Positions 41,888-51,309 are shown, counted from the stretch's first letter. The stretch: DNA of 64,000 nt from JAGVIE01 sp964520905 (GCA_964520905.1 CAZFQL010000002.1:62001-126000); one strand, 5' to 3'. A program made the numbers and translations. Notes: generated from the sequence alone by a model not told the origin.

Positions 41888-43615
41888 ATGAAAACTTTTT
41901 CAATGAAGATGGATCCACTGACCAGCGAGGAATATTACGAGGTTTACCTTCGGGGACAACAATTACTTTCAGATTCATTCTTAAACAAAGGTTCGAGCTT
42001 CACGCAAGAGGAACGCTTAAGTCTCGACTTAGACGGCTTCCTGAGATCGGGAGTTTCAAACATCGATATTCAAATCGAACGCAGCTACGAGATGTTCAAA
42101 AGAAAACCGGACGATATTGAAAAATATATTTTTCTTCAGGGATTGCTTAACAGGAATGAAATTCTCTTCTACAGATTACTTTCCGAGCATCTAAAAGAAA
42201 TGGTGCCGATCGTCTACACTCCAACTGTCGGTCAGGCATGTATGATGTTAAGTCATATCACCCGTCGATATCGCGGAATTTATATTTCACCTGAAAATAT
42301 TGGAAACATAGACCGCATTTTTCAAACCATCAGCCTTCCCTCGGTTTACCTTATCGTGGTTACCGATGGCGAGAGAATTCTCGGATTAGGCGATTTGGGT
42401 TCCGACGGTATGGGTATACCGGTCGGTAAAGTAAATCTGTATGTTGCGGCAGGCGGACTTCATCCTGCTTGTTGTCTGCCGATTTCTCTCGATGTCGGGA
42501 CAAACAATGAAAGGTTACTGAATGATCCGGTCTATTTAGGGCACAGACAAAAAAGATTAACCGGGCAAGAGTATGAAGACTTTATCGAGCGATTCGTACT
42601 CGGTGTGAAGCGCAATTTCCCTGACGCCCTCATGCAATGGGAAGACTTCGCTAAGAATAAAGCATTCATGCTGATGGATCGTTATCGCGAGAGAATTTTA
42701 TCATTTAACGATGATATACAGGGAACCGGCGCAACAGCTTTAGCCGCATTGATGACCGCAATGAAAATTAAAAAAAGCACATTCAGCGATCAGCTGTTTG
42801 TTATTGTCGGTATGGGACAAGCAGGCAACGGAATAGCCTTTAACATCAGAGCTAAGTTGCGGGACGAAGGTCTTTCCGACGATGAGATTCAACGGAGAAT
42901 TTTTGCTATCGATCAGCCCGGTTTATTAATCGATAATATGCCCGGGTTGGAAAACCAAATGTTACCATTCGCTCAACCCGCAGCAAATATCGCAGGATGG
43001 AAATTTGAAACACCAGGAAAGATCAGTTTGATGGATGTTGTGAAAAATTCAAAAGCGACTGTTCTTATCGGCGTTACCGCACAAGCCGGATTATTCAATC
43101 AAGACATTCTTAGTCAGATGGCAAAGAATGATGAGCGACCGGTTATTTTCGCATTATCGAACCCAACTTCAAAAACTGAATGCTCGGCTGAAGATGTTTT
43201 CAACGCAACGACTGGGAAAGGATTGATGGCTTCGGGCAGTCCATTCGCTCCTATCGAACGCGATAATAAGAAATTCATTATTTCGCAATGTAATAACATG
43301 TATGTCTTTCCCGGCGTTGGTCTTGGAGCGCTTGTAAGTAAATCGCCCAAAGTTACACACAAAATGTTCCTGGCGGCAAGCAAAGCATTGAGCAACATGG
43401 TTACTGCAGAACAAATGAAAAACGGATTACTGTTACCTGAGATGGAAGACATCCGTCAGGTATCGTTCGAGATCGCAAAAGCAGTTGCAATTGAATCGCG
43501 TGAATCCGGCTTAGGTCGTTTGCTTACAGATGAACAACTCGGAGAGGTTATCCGCAAAGCACAATGGGAACCGCATTATAGTCCATTCAGACCGGGGACT
43601 TTCAGTATACGATAA
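41888..43615 (+). CDS. NAD-dependent malic enzyme
   Basis: A 575-residue malate dehydrogenase (decarboxylating). Motifs: MVPIVYTPTVGQAC (the catalytic Tyr), GERILGLGDLGSDGMGIPVGK, FNDDIQGTGATALAAL (metal-binding Asp), VGMGQAGNGIAF Rossmann motif, and PVIFALSNPTSKTECSAEDVF. The large size and YTPTVG opening place it in the long SfcA/MaeA type rather than the short MaeB type. It makes pyruvate, CO2 and NADH from malate. Own terminator follows at 43627, so it is probably a single transcription unit inserted between ruvA and ruvB. Confidence 0.94.
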   Translation: MKTFSMKMDPLTSEEYYEVYLRGQQLLSDSFLNKGSSFTQEERLSLDLDGFLRSGVSNIDIQIERSYEMFKRKPDDIEKYIFLQGLLNRNEILFYRLLSEHLKEMVPIVYTPTVGQACMMLSHITRRYRGIYISPENIGNIDRIFQTISLPSVYLIVVTDGERILGLGDLGSDGMGIPVGKVNLYVAAGGLHPACCLPISLDVGTNNERLLNDPVYLGHRQKRLTGQEYEDFIERFVLGVKRNFPDALMQWEDFAKNKAFMLMDRYRERILSFNDDIQGTGATALAALMTAMKIKKSTFSDQLFVIVGMGQAGNGIAFNIRAKLRDEGLSDDEIQRRIFAIDQPGLLIDNMPGLENQMLPFAQPAANIAGWKFETPGKISLMDVVKNSKATVLIGVTAQAGLFNQDILSQMAKNDERPVIFALSNPTSKTECSAEDVFNATTGKGLMASGSPFAPIERDNKKFIISQCNNMYVFPGVGLGALVSKSPKVTHKMFLAASKALSNMVTAEQMKNGLLLPEMEDIRQVSFEIAKAVAIESRESGLGRLLTDEQLGEVIRKAQWEPHYSPFRPGTFSIR

Positions 43616-43626
43616 TCTCTTTTTAT

Positions 43627-43673
43627 GAGATGTCGTATGAATATACGGCATACGACATCTCAATATTTTTTTT
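43627..43673 (+). terminator. Strong Rho-independent terminator after malic enzyme gene
   Basis: GAGATGTCGTATG (43627-43639) pairs perfectly with CATACGACATCTC (43649-43661), 13 bp with a 9-base loop, followed by AATATTTTTTTT. It ends the malic enzyme transcript. Confidence 0.93.
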
Positions 43674-43709
43674 GCTCTTCATCTCCATTCTCTGTATATT
43701 TCCAATCAC

Positions 43710-44762
43710 ATGGCAAAGCGAATAGACCCAACAACTCCAGAACGGCTTGAGAACGAAGTAGAGTTCGATCAGACTCTGCGCCCGCTGCAATTTGAAGATT
43801 TCGTGGGACAGCAGAAGATAGTCGATAACCTCAAGATTTTTATTGCTGCCGCCAAGAAACGCGGCGAAAGTTTAGACCACGTTCTCCTTACCGGACCTCC
43901 CGGTTTGGGAAAGACAACGCTCGCCTACATCATCGCAAACGAGATGGGCGTGCAAATCAAATCAACCTCGGGACCCGCGCTTGATAAACCGTACAACCTT
44001 GCAGGCATCCTGACGAATCTTAGCGTAGGCGATGTTCTATTCATTGATGAAATCCATCGCATGAATCCGCTCATCGAGGAATATCTCTACTCAGCGATGG
44101 AAGACTTCAAGATCGATATTGTTATCGACAGCGGACCGAATGCACGAAGTGTTCAGCTTAATCTCCCGAACTTTACACTTATCGGCGCGACAACACGTGC
44201 CGGACTCCTCTCCTCTCCCCTTCGCTCACGTTTCGGCGTTACGAGTCGTTTGGATTATTATCCATCCGAATTTTTGGAAAAAATTATCAAACGCTCATCG
44301 AAGATTTTAAATGTTGAGATCAAGACCGACGGGGCAAAAGAAGTCGCAAGCCGTTCACGCGGAACACCACGCATAGCAAATCGGTTGCTCAAACGCTGCC
44401 GCGACTTCGCACAGGCAGATAAAAAACTTGAACACTCCAATAATATCATCACAAAAGAAGTAGCCGAGTATTCGCTTAAGGCGTTAGAGGTTGATGAGTT
44501 AGGGCTTGATGATATGGATAAAAGAATACTCACGACAATCATCGAAAAATATAACGGTGGTCCCGTGGGTATCAGCACACTTGCAGTTGCAGTCGGTGAA
44601 GAACCCGGAACAATTGAGGAAGTGTACGAGCCATACCTGATTCAGGAAGGATTTCTCAAGCGAACTCCACGAGGGCGGGAAGCTACGGAGCTTGTGTATA
44701 AACATTTTAAGCTTTCATCGCGGAAACCACCCTCCAGTCAGTCAACACTATTCAACCAATGA
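43710..44762 (+). CDS. ruvB: Holliday junction branch migration ATPase RuvB
   Basis: A 350-residue AAA+ motor. Walker A GPPGLGKTT, Walker B LFIDEIHRMNP, sensor 1 LIGATTRAGLLSSPLRSRFG with the arginine finger, and the C-terminal winged helix (DDMDKRILTTIIEKYNGGPVGISTLAVAVGEE). Slightly longer N-terminus than usual. RuvB rings drive branch migration on RuvA-bound junctions. It lies directly after the malic enzyme terminator and so has its own promoter. Confidence 0.97.
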   Translation: MAKRIDPTTPERLENEVEFDQTLRPLQFEDFVGQQKIVDNLKIFIAAAKKRGESLDHVLLTGPPGLGKTTLAYIIANEMGVQIKSTSGPALDKPYNLAGILTNLSVGDVLFIDEIHRMNPLIEEYLYSAMEDFKIDIVIDSGPNARSVQLNLPNFTLIGATTRAGLLSSPLRSRFGVTSRLDYYPSEFLEKIIKRSSKILNVEIKTDGAKEVASRSRGTPRIANRLLKRCRDFAQADKKLEHSNNIITKEVAEYSLKALEVDELGLDDMDKRILTTIIEKYNGGPVGISTLAVAVGEEPGTIEEVYEPYLIQEGFLKRTPRGREATELVYKHFKLSSRKPPSSQSTLFNQ

Positions 44763-44772
44763 CAATTTACAA

Positions 44773-45207
44773 ATGACCAATTACAAATTAAATAGAACAA
44801 TCATTGGACAATTCCCACACGGAACAGATTTGCTGGAAGAATTAACACGGCTCGTTCAGAAAGAAAATATACGCTGCGGACGAATCCACGGTATCGGTGC
44901 AACAACACATGCCGTGGTTGCTTATTATGATCAAAACACGAAGAAGTACAGCCCGATGGAATTCAAAGGCGGTATGGAAATTCTGAATCTTCAAGGCAAT
45001 GTGAGTATCCGGGATGGTAAGCCATTTGTACACGTTCATATTCTGCTCAGTGATCCGCAGGGTAAAGTATTCGGCGGGCACCTTATGCCTGGCACGAAAC
45101 TATGGGCATCTGAAGTAATCATAGATGAGTTCGAAGGTGAAGAGTTGGTACGCGGGCAGGATGAGAAGACGGGATTGTTTTTGTGGAAAACAGGAAATTT
45201 ATCTTAA
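44773..45207 (+). CDS. PPC (DUF296) domain protein
   Basis: A 144-residue protein. The PPC/DUF296 pattern is complete: IGQFPHGTDLLEELTRLVQKENI, GRIHGIGATTHAV, NLQGNVSIRDGKPFVHVHILLSD, FGGHLMPGTKL. The clustered His residues (HVH and GGH) match a metal site in bacterial family members. In plants the domain is fused to AT-hooks; bacterial single-domain forms have no set role. It starts at ATG 44773, in a short AT-rich microrepeat (AATGACAATTTACAAATGAC), ten bases after ruvB and 64 bases before the CoA-acylating aldehyde dehydrogenase. Confidence 0.9.
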   Translation: MTNYKLNRTIIGQFPHGTDLLEELTRLVQKENIRCGRIHGIGATTHAVVAYYDQNTKKYSPMEFKGGMEILNLQGNVSIRDGKPFVHVHILLSDPQGKVFGGHLMPGTKLWASEVIIDEFEGEELVRGQDEKTGLFLWKTGNLS

Positions 45208-45271
45208 ACACTCAGCGATCTCTGCGCCTTTGCGGTGAATATTTAACCGCAAAGGAAAAAGGAAAATAGTT

Positions 45272-46918
45272 ATGCAACTCGATAAAGACCTACAATCAAT
45301 TCAGGAAATGCGCGAACTTGTAAAGAAAGCCAAACAAGCTCAATTAGAATTCCGCGCTTATGATCAGACACGCGTCGACCGCATATGCCGGGCAATGGCT
45401 GATGCCGGCTACGAAGCAGCCGAAAAATTAGCGCGCATGGCACATGAAGAAACAGGTTTCGGGAATCCCGACGATAAGAAGAAGAAAAATGAGTTCGCTA
45501 CCCGGCGTGTTTGCGAATCTATCCGAGACCTGCGCTCGGTTGGAGTAATTCGGGAAGACCGCGAAAAGCGGATCATCGAAATCGCAGAACCGATGGGTGT
45601 TGTCGCGGCATTGATTCCATCAACAAATCCTACATCGACGATGATGTTCAAAGCGATTATTTCTTTAAAAGGAAGAAATGCCATCGTCGCCAGTCCGCAC
45701 CCTAAAGCAGTGAAGTGTACAATGGAAGCGGCTCATATTATTTCACAGGCAGCCGAAGCGGCAGGCGCGCCTCAAGGTTTGATCCAGTGCTTGAGTATTC
45801 CAACCATCGAAGCCACAAACGCTTTAATGAAACATAAAGAAGTTGCAGTCATTCTTGCCACCGGCAGTACACCGATGGTGAAAGCAGCATACAGCTCAGG
45901 TAAACCGGCATACGGTGTTGGTCCGGGCAATGTGCCTGCGTACATCGAGAAAACTGCGAACATCAAAAAAGCCGTTGCAGATATAATCACAGGAAAAACT
46001 TTTGATAACGGTGTGCTTTGTTCAACAGAAGCTTCGGTTATTGTTGATTCGGCAATTAAAAATATTGTTATCGACGAGTTCAAAAAGCATAATTGTTATT
46101 TCGTTGCGGGAGATGATAAAGAAAAATTAAGCCGGTTGATGTTCGATCAGCGCGGCGAACTGAATCCTGATGTTGTCGGAAAACCAGCAACATACATTGC
46201 ACAAAATGCAGGTATCTCCGTTCCTGCTACAACAAGAGTGTTGATCGTTGAGCTTCAAGGTGTAGGTCGAGATTATCCTCTCTCACATGAAAAGCTCTCC
46301 CCTGTTCTTTCATTTTTCACCGTCGAAAATTGGCGTGAAGGATGCGAGCGCTGCATCGAGTTATTGGAATTCGGCGGGATCGGTCATACTATGGTAATCC
46401 ACTCGATGGATGAAGATATCATCATGAAATTCGCATTGGAGAAACCTGCATTTAGAATTTTGGTAAACACCGTAGGCGCGCTTGGCGCGGTCGGATATAC
46501 AAACGAATTATTACCCTCGCTTACGCTAGGTCCAGGAACATTCGGCGGATCGATCATTTCTGAAAATGTATCGGCGAAACACTTATTTAATGTTAAGCGG
46601 CTCGCTTTCGAAACACGGCCAATCAATCCCGCTACCGGTACTGAATTTAAAAGTGATCATGCTTCACCAAAACCAGATATCAAATCTATCCCAAAACAAG
46701 ATATGAGACAAGAGGTGCCAAAAGCTTCTACTACAAAGTCGTGGATGGAGGAGATCGAAGAACGGATTCGGCTGAAAGCGATGAACGCACTGCAGCCAGT
46801 GCATAAATCCAAACAAACTGCCGAAGAAGTTAAACAGGATAAAAAGGCAGAAGCGTTAGGTTCAGGAATATCAGAGGAAGAAGTCGATAAAATCATCAAG
46901 GAATTCGCGAAGAGATGA
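45272..46918 (+). CDS. Microcompartment-type CoA-acylating aldehyde dehydrogenase
   Basis: A 548-residue enzyme of the EutE/PduP type. Catalytic Cys is C250 in FDNGVLCSTEAS; the NAD/CoA fold has LIPSTNPTSTMMFK, ILATGSTPMVKAAYSSGKPAYGVGPGNV and GYTNELLPSLTLGPG. It oxidises an aldehyde to acyl-CoA with NAD. After residue 455 comes a flexible linker and then, at 531-548, SGISEEEVDKIIKEFAKR, an amphipathic helix of the encapsulation-peptide type that targets enzymes into microcompartments. Together with the two vertex proteins at 31.4-31.9 kb this shows the genome encodes a microcompartment. The gene overlaps the next frame only if the latter uses its most upstream ATG. Confidence 0.92.
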   Translation: MQLDKDLQSIQEMRELVKKAKQAQLEFRAYDQTRVDRICRAMADAGYEAAEKLARMAHEETGFGNPDDKKKKNEFATRRVCESIRDLRSVGVIREDREKRIIEIAEPMGVVAALIPSTNPTSTMMFKAIISLKGRNAIVASPHPKAVKCTMEAAHIISQAAEAAGAPQGLIQCLSIPTIEATNALMKHKEVAVILATGSTPMVKAAYSSGKPAYGVGPGNVPAYIEKTANIKKAVADIITGKTFDNGVLCSTEASVIVDSAIKNIVIDEFKKHNCYFVAGDDKEKLSRLMFDQRGELNPDVVGKPATYIAQNAGISVPATTRVLIVELQGVGRDYPLSHEKLSPVLSFFTVENWREGCERCIELLEFGGIGHTMVIHSMDEDIIMKFALEKPAFRILVNTVGALGAVGYTNELLPSLTLGPGTFGGSIISENVSAKHLFNVKRLAFETRPINPATGTEFKSDHASPKPDIKSIPKQDMRQEVPKASTTKSWMEEIEERIRLKAMNALQPVHKSKQTAEEVKQDKKAEALGSGISEEEVDKIIKEFAKR

Positions 46919-46952
46919 CCTCGCCCCAGCCCTTTCCTACGAGGAGAGGGAA
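46919..46952 (+). repeat. Short palindromic repeat (GAGAGGG type) in a ribosome-binding region
   Basis: CCTCGCCCCAGCCCTTTCCT (46919-46938), ACG, then AGGAGAGGG (46942-46950). CCCTTTCCT pairs with AGGAGAGGG with one wobble. The same layout appears at 53217-53250 (CCTCACCCCGACCCTCTTCT). Here its right half supplies the ribosome-binding site for the glycosylase gene that follows. Confidence 0.65.
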
Positions 46953-46956
46953 TTCG

Positions 46957-47568
46957 TTGAAAAAACTTCCGCGCTCTTTCTATCTTCAACCGACTCTCAC
47001 AGTCGCCAGAGATTTACTGGGAAAATATCTTGTCAGAAAAATTCGCGGTCAATTTCTAATCGGAAAAATCGTAGAGGTAGAAGCTTATCTTGGTGAAAAC
47101 GATCCTGCCAGTCACGCATATCGTGGGAAAACTAAACGTAATGAAGTTATGTTCCTGAAGGGCGGGCACCTTTACGTCTACTTCACTTATGGAATGCATT
47201 TTTGCTCTAACATCGTTACTGAGGAAGAAGGAAAAGGAAGAGCTGTTTTACTGAGGGCGATAGAACCGATTGAAGGAATCGACAAAATGAAGACAAACCG
47301 TAAAATCCAGATAATCGGAACAATGAATCACGAAGACAAGAAATTAATAAAAGAATTGACGAATGGACCTGCAAAGCTTTGTCAGGCGTTCGGTCTTACA
47401 CGGAAGGAAAACGGAGCCGATCTATTGGATAACAAAATATATATAGCGGATGGAGGGACGGAGATTAATTCGAAAATTATCACAACGACACGTATTGGCA
47501 TTACAGATGGAATTGAAAAAAAATGGAGGTTTTATTTGAAAGACAACTATTGCGTCTCGAGAAAATAA
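46957..47568 (+). CDS. DNA-3-methyladenine glycosylase (AAG/MPG family)
   Basis: A 203-residue glycosylase from TTG 46957, preceded by GGAGAGGG. An ATG at 46915 would overlap the dehydrogenase stop and translate a repeat, so it is less likely. Family motifs: LARDLLG-like VARDLLGKYLVRK, catalytic VEVEAYLGENDPASHAYRGKTKRNEVMF (active Glu and Tyr), GGHLYVYFTYGMHFCSNIV and GRAVLLRAIEP. It excises alkylated purines and hypoxanthine. Human AAG homologues share this fold. It is followed by a convergent queC gene. Confidence 0.93.
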   Translation: MKKLPRSFYLQPTLTVARDLLGKYLVRKIRGQFLIGKIVEVEAYLGENDPASHAYRGKTKRNEVMFLKGGHLYVYFTYGMHFCSNIVTEEEGKGRAVLLRAIEPIEGIDKMKTNRKIQIIGTMNHEDKKLIKELTNGPAKLCQAFGLTRKENGADLLDNKIYIADGGTEINSKIITTTRIGITDGIEKKWRFYLKDNYCVSRK

Positions 47569-47652
47569 TTATTTTGCTGTCTTTAAGTAAGTTCTATCAT
47601 TCCACAATTTCGGCAGATAACAATCCTTCTAACCACTTTAACTTAAATAATC

Positions 47653-48339
47653 TTATAGATATGCCGGTTTCTGGATATATGGAATGGGATCGGCAACTCC
47701 GGCTTGTTGAAAGCCCCTTAATCGCAGCCCGCAACTGTCGCATACACCACATGCCAGATCTTCCCGCTGATAACACGACCATGTAAGGTGAAAAGGAGCT
47801 TTTAACTCGATCCCCTTTTTTATTATTTCGGATTTGTTCAACCGGATGATCGGTGTTTCGATTATAATATCAGCATCGGATTTTGTGCCGAGTTTAATAG
47901 CATGGTTGAACGCATCGTAAAATTCTTTCCTGCAATCGGGATAACCGGATGAATCTTCTTCAACCGCGCCGATAAATATTTTTCTTGCGCGAATTACTTC
48001 TCCCCAACTGACAGCGATAGACAGAATATTCGCATTCCTGAACGGAACATATGAACTTGGAATTTCCTTACGGTGAAGGTTTGCGCTTGGAATATCGAGA
48101 AACGTATCCGTAAGACTCGAACCGCCTATTTGCCGTAAATGGTGAAGATCGACCACTAGGCGTCGTGATACGCCATAATAATCTGCGATAGCATTGAATG
48201 CCTGCAGCTCACGGCGTTCCGTTCTCTGTCCATAATTAATGTGCAGAAAAGCCATCTCGTACTCCCGATGGGCGATAGCGGCAGTTACACAGCTATCCAT
48301 TCCTCCGCTTACAAGAACGATTGCAATATCACGATTCAA
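47653..48339 (-). CDS. queC: 7-cyano-7-deazaguanine synthase QueC
   Basis: A 228-residue ATP-dependent enzyme that makes preQ0 from 7-carboxy-7-deazaguanine. P-loop SGGMDSCV near the N-terminus, IPSSYVPFRNANILSIAVSWGE, and the zinc-binding Cys cluster CYQREDLACGVCDSCGLRLRGF. preQ0 feeds queuosine in tRNA and sometimes DNA 7-deazaguanine modification. Together with queE it forms a pathway pair; queD and queF are not in the window. Confidence 0.95.
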   Translation of the reverse strand: MNRDIAIVLVSGGMDSCVTAAIAHREYEMAFLHINYGQRTERRELQAFNAIADYYGVSRRLVVDLHHLRQIGGSSLTDTFLDIPSANLHRKEIPSSYVPFRNANILSIAVSWGEVIRARKIFIGAVEEDSSGYPDCRKEFYDAFNHAIKLGTKSDADIIIETPIIRLNKSEIIKKGIELKAPFHLTWSCYQREDLACGVCDSCGLRLRGFQQAGVADPIPYIQKPAYL

Positions 48340-48431
48340 GAAAATAATCCTTCACAGTTTACAGATCAGACATGAATATAATATCATTTGAATACTTAAA
48401 ATCAAAACCATGCCGCCACTGAGCTTCACGG

Positions 48432-49070
48432 TCAAACTCCTCTTGTTTCCGGTTTCCATATATACTTCTGCATCTGCAATTGGAAACGGACATCGAGCTT
48501 ATCATCAAGAATCCAGCGTACAAGTTCCGACGGTTCTAATTCCTTAAAGACTACAAGCATAAAAATCGAACAGCGCTGTGAAAGCTCATATTTTTGAATT
48601 ACAGATTTAGACCACTCATAATCTTTTCGGTTGCCGATTACGAACTTCAGCTCATCACCGGATTTTAGATGCTTAATGTTGTCCCACATATTTTTAGATT
48701 CCATTCCGCTCGACGGGCACTTGATATCCATAATCCGTTTAACACGGTGATCGACACTACCGATATCGAGACTTCCGCTCGTCTCAAGCAACACCTCGTA
48801 ATTTGTATCGCACAAACGCTTCATGAGTTCATGAACATCTGTTTGAAGAAGCGGCTCTCCGCCCGTAATCTCGACAAGCTTGCAATCGTACCTGCCGATC
48901 TCTATCATAATGTCGTCGATCGACATCTCCGTTCCCTCTTCAAATGCATACGTTGTATCGCAATATGAACACCTTAGGTTACAATAAGTGAGGCGGATGA
49001 ATACACAGGGCTTTCCGGCATGATTAGATTCTCCCTGCAGGCTGAAAAATATTTCATTAACTATGAGCAT
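48432..49070 (-). CDS. queE: 7-carboxy-7-deazaguanine synthase QueE (radical SAM)
   Basis: A 212-residue radical SAM enzyme from ATG 49070. The cluster motif is TYCNLRCSYCDTTYAF (CxxxCxxC) and ITGGEPLL. It ring-contracts 6-carboxy-tetrahydropterin to 7-carboxy-7-deazaguanine. QueE precedes queC by 93 bases in transcription order. The FSLQGESNHAGKPCVFIRL opening is the family type. Confidence 0.94.
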   Translation of the reverse strand: MLIVNEIFFSLQGESNHAGKPCVFIRLTYCNLRCSYCDTTYAFEEGTEMSIDDIMIEIGRYDCKLVEITGGEPLLQTDVHELMKRLCDTNYEVLLETSGSLDIGSVDHRVKRIMDIKCPSSGMESKNMWDNIKHLKSGDELKFVIGNRKDYEWSKSVIQKYELSQRCSIFMLVVFKELEPSELVRWILDDKLDVRFQLQMQKYIWKPETRGV

Positions 49071-49150
49071 CTTAGATAAAATATCAGAAATAGATGCCTG
49101 AAAGGCAAACACGGATGAATTCTCCGGTTGTACAAAAGCTTACGATTCAA

Positions 49151-50158
49151 CTATTTCTTGATCAACCCGCGAATTGTACCGACCACACTTCCGATCAAGC
49201 AGACAGTATGATCGATCAAGAGAAATGGCACCATCACGATCATGGCAAATAAACCGCGGACCTGTTCAAGGTAATTTAGAAAACGAATGTTGAGAAGAAG
49301 ATAGATACCTATAACCCCGAGTAAAAACCAATTGGACACCCACCCGATTACACTTAAAATAATGACTGCTATAACGAAGATTGAAAGAAGCGTTGAGATT
49401 ACAAACGACGGATAAACATTTACAAAACCACGACGAAACGACCGCGTCGTTTCCCGGAACCGCATTGCAAGCTCAGCGAATCCCATGCTCCTGTGATATT
49501 CATTTTTTATGAACGATCCGAGAGTATAATTCTTGAGATGTTCTACTTCTATATCCATGTTCAAGATGATATTCAACTTTGCCTGAGCAAAACGTTTCCC
49601 GAGTTCGATGTCGTCATGCCCGTGCTTTGCCAGCAATTCTATATTGAAGCCACCCAATTTTTTAAATGCTTCCTTCCTGATACCGGAAATCGAGCCGAAC
49701 AACCAATCAATCGCAGGAGAACTTTTAATATAAGAGTACCGCACCCAAAGATTCTTATACTGGCTGACAAACGATTCGTGCCGATGCTTCGCTGTGTATA
49801 TTCCGACAACAGCATCGATGTATTGCTCTTCAAGTGTTTCGACAATTCCAAGAATAGTTTCGCGCTCAACAACAATATCGGAATCCATAAATACGAGGAT
49901 TTCACCATTCGCTTGCGATGCACCAAAATTACGGGCGTTGTTGGCTCCGCTTCCTTCTTTAGCTTCAAGGAGCATGCAGTTATGAGACCGTGCAATGGCG
50001 GCTGTATCATCTGTGGAGTGATCATCTACTACTATGATCTCGATATTCCTATAATATGATCGCTTGATCGAAGCGAGACAGGTACCGAGCGTTCTGCGAC
50101 CATTCTTCACCGGTATTATGACCGATACAAGGGGATTATAATCTGGAGTTATATTCAT
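49151..50158 (-). CDS. Family 2 glycosyltransferase with C-terminal membrane helices
   Basis: A 335-residue GT2 enzyme. VSVIIPVKNGRRTLGTCLASIK, VVDDHSTDDT and the DxD in LVFMDSDIVVE mark the nucleotide-sugar site; HGHDDIELGKRF is the acceptor-side ED motif. After about 230 there are two or three membrane helices. It likely adds a sugar to a lipid-linked or surface glycan at the inner membrane. Its neighbours encode GDP-fucose formation. Confidence 0.88.
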   Translation of the reverse strand: MNITPDYNPLVSVIIPVKNGRRTLGTCLASIKRSYYRNIEIIVVDDHSTDDTAAIARSHNCMLLEAKEGSGANNARNFGASQANGEILVFMDSDIVVERETILGIVETLEEQYIDAVVGIYTAKHRHESFVSQYKNLWVRYSYIKSSPAIDWLFGSISGIRKEAFKKLGGFNIELLAKHGHDDIELGKRFAQAKLNIILNMDIEVEHLKNYTLGSFIKNEYHRSMGFAELAMRFRETTRSFRRGFVNVYPSFVISTLLSIFVIAVIILSVIGWVSNWFLLGVIGIYLLLNIRFLNYLEQVRGLFAMIVMVPFLLIDHTVCLIGSVVGTIRGLIKK

Positions 50159-50172
50159 AATTCTTCAGGGAT

Positions 50173-51309
50173 TTAGTTTTTGAGAATACGAAAAACCTCA
50201 CGGGCTATTTCACGTGAACACGTAAGCCCGGGAGATTCGATACCGATGAGATTGACAAGTCCCGGCAATCCCTTATTACTTTCTTCGTGAACGATAAAAT
50301 CTTTTACAGTCTCTTCCGACCCTTTTAGCTTGGGTCGAACTCCGACCTGATCGGGAGATAAATTATCCAATTTAAGCGATGGAAAATATCGATGCACGGC
50401 ATTGAAAAATTTCTCCCTTCGTGAATCATCAAATTTATACCACTCCGATTCCGGGAGCGAATCATTCAAATACTCGGTATCCGGTCCGAGTTTCATCCTG
50501 CCCGATCTATCTATCGTCATATGAATTCCTACACTCACCAAGTGCGAATGCGGGAGCGGATAGATAAGATGCGAAATCATATTGTTCTTCAGCCCAGAAA
50601 CTGAGTAATAATGTCCCCTATTATGGTGAAGACGATATTCCGCTTTATCTATATCGATACCGAATCCTTCTGCGACCTTATCAGCGCGTAACCCGCCTGA
50701 ATTGACGACATATTGTGCTTCTACTTTCACATCTTCATTGTTTGTATCTCTCAGACGCAGGTGGTATCTGCCATCTTTCAATTCACCCGCGATGAATTCG
50801 ACTCCGAACGCAGAATCAGCGCCATGCTCTTTCGCTTCGAGAAGGTATGACTTCATCAACTGGTGAGAATCGATTATGCCGGTAGTGGACAATAATATTG
50901 CCGCATTGCACTCTATGTGCGGTTCAATTCTTTTCACTTCGCCGGCATCGAGCAACCTCAAACCATCTACACCATTAGCGATCCCACGTTCATAAAGTTT
51001 TTTGAGTGGCTCTATCTCGTCCGATGCCACGGCAACTATCAACTTTCCGCAACGGCGATTCCAGACACCTGCGCGGTTGCACTCATCATAGAGATTGTTA
51101 TTTGCGGTTACACATAAGCGGGCTTTCAGCGTGCCGGTCGGATAATAAATACCTGAATGAATAACCTCACTGTTTCTGCTGCTGGTTTCCTGCCCGAAAG
51201 ATTCATGCCGCTCAACCAGCAAAGTGGAATACCCTCGCTTCGCACTCTCCGCCGCACATGCAAGTCCGACAACTCCGCCGCCTATGACTATAACATCGAC
51301 TTCCATCAT
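50173..51309 (-). CDS. FAD-dependent oxidoreductase, L-2-hydroxyglutarate oxidase (LhgO)-like
   Basis: A 378-residue DAO-superfamily flavoenzyme. Dinucleotide motif VIVIGGGVVGLACAAESAKRGY, then ETSSRNSEVIHSGIYYPTGTLKARLC, and the C-terminal FVHEESNKGLPGLVNLIGIESPGLTCSREIA are typical of LhgO and YgaF. It oxidises L-2-hydroxyglutarate or a related 2-hydroxyacid to the keto acid, passing electrons to quinone. It overlaps the GT2 upstream by four bases and precedes another GT2, an odd place for this enzyme. Confidence 0.88.
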   Translation of the reverse strand: MMEVDVIVIGGGVVGLACAAESAKRGYSTLLVERHESFGQETSSRNSEVIHSGIYYPTGTLKARLCVTANNNLYDECNRAGVWNRRCGKLIVAVASDEIEPLKKLYERGIANGVDGLRLLDAGEVKRIEPHIECNAAILLSTTGIIDSHQLMKSYLLEAKEHGADSAFGVEFIAGELKDGRYHLRLRDTNNEDVKVEAQYVVNSGGLRADKVAEGFGIDIDKAEYRLHHNRGHYYSVSGLKNNMISHLIYPLPHSHLVSVGIHMTIDRSGRMKLGPDTEYLNDSLPESEWYKFDDSRREKFFNAVHRYFPSLKLDNLSPDQVGVRPKLKGSEETVKDFIVHEESNKGLPGLVNLIGIESPGLTCSREIAREVFRILKN

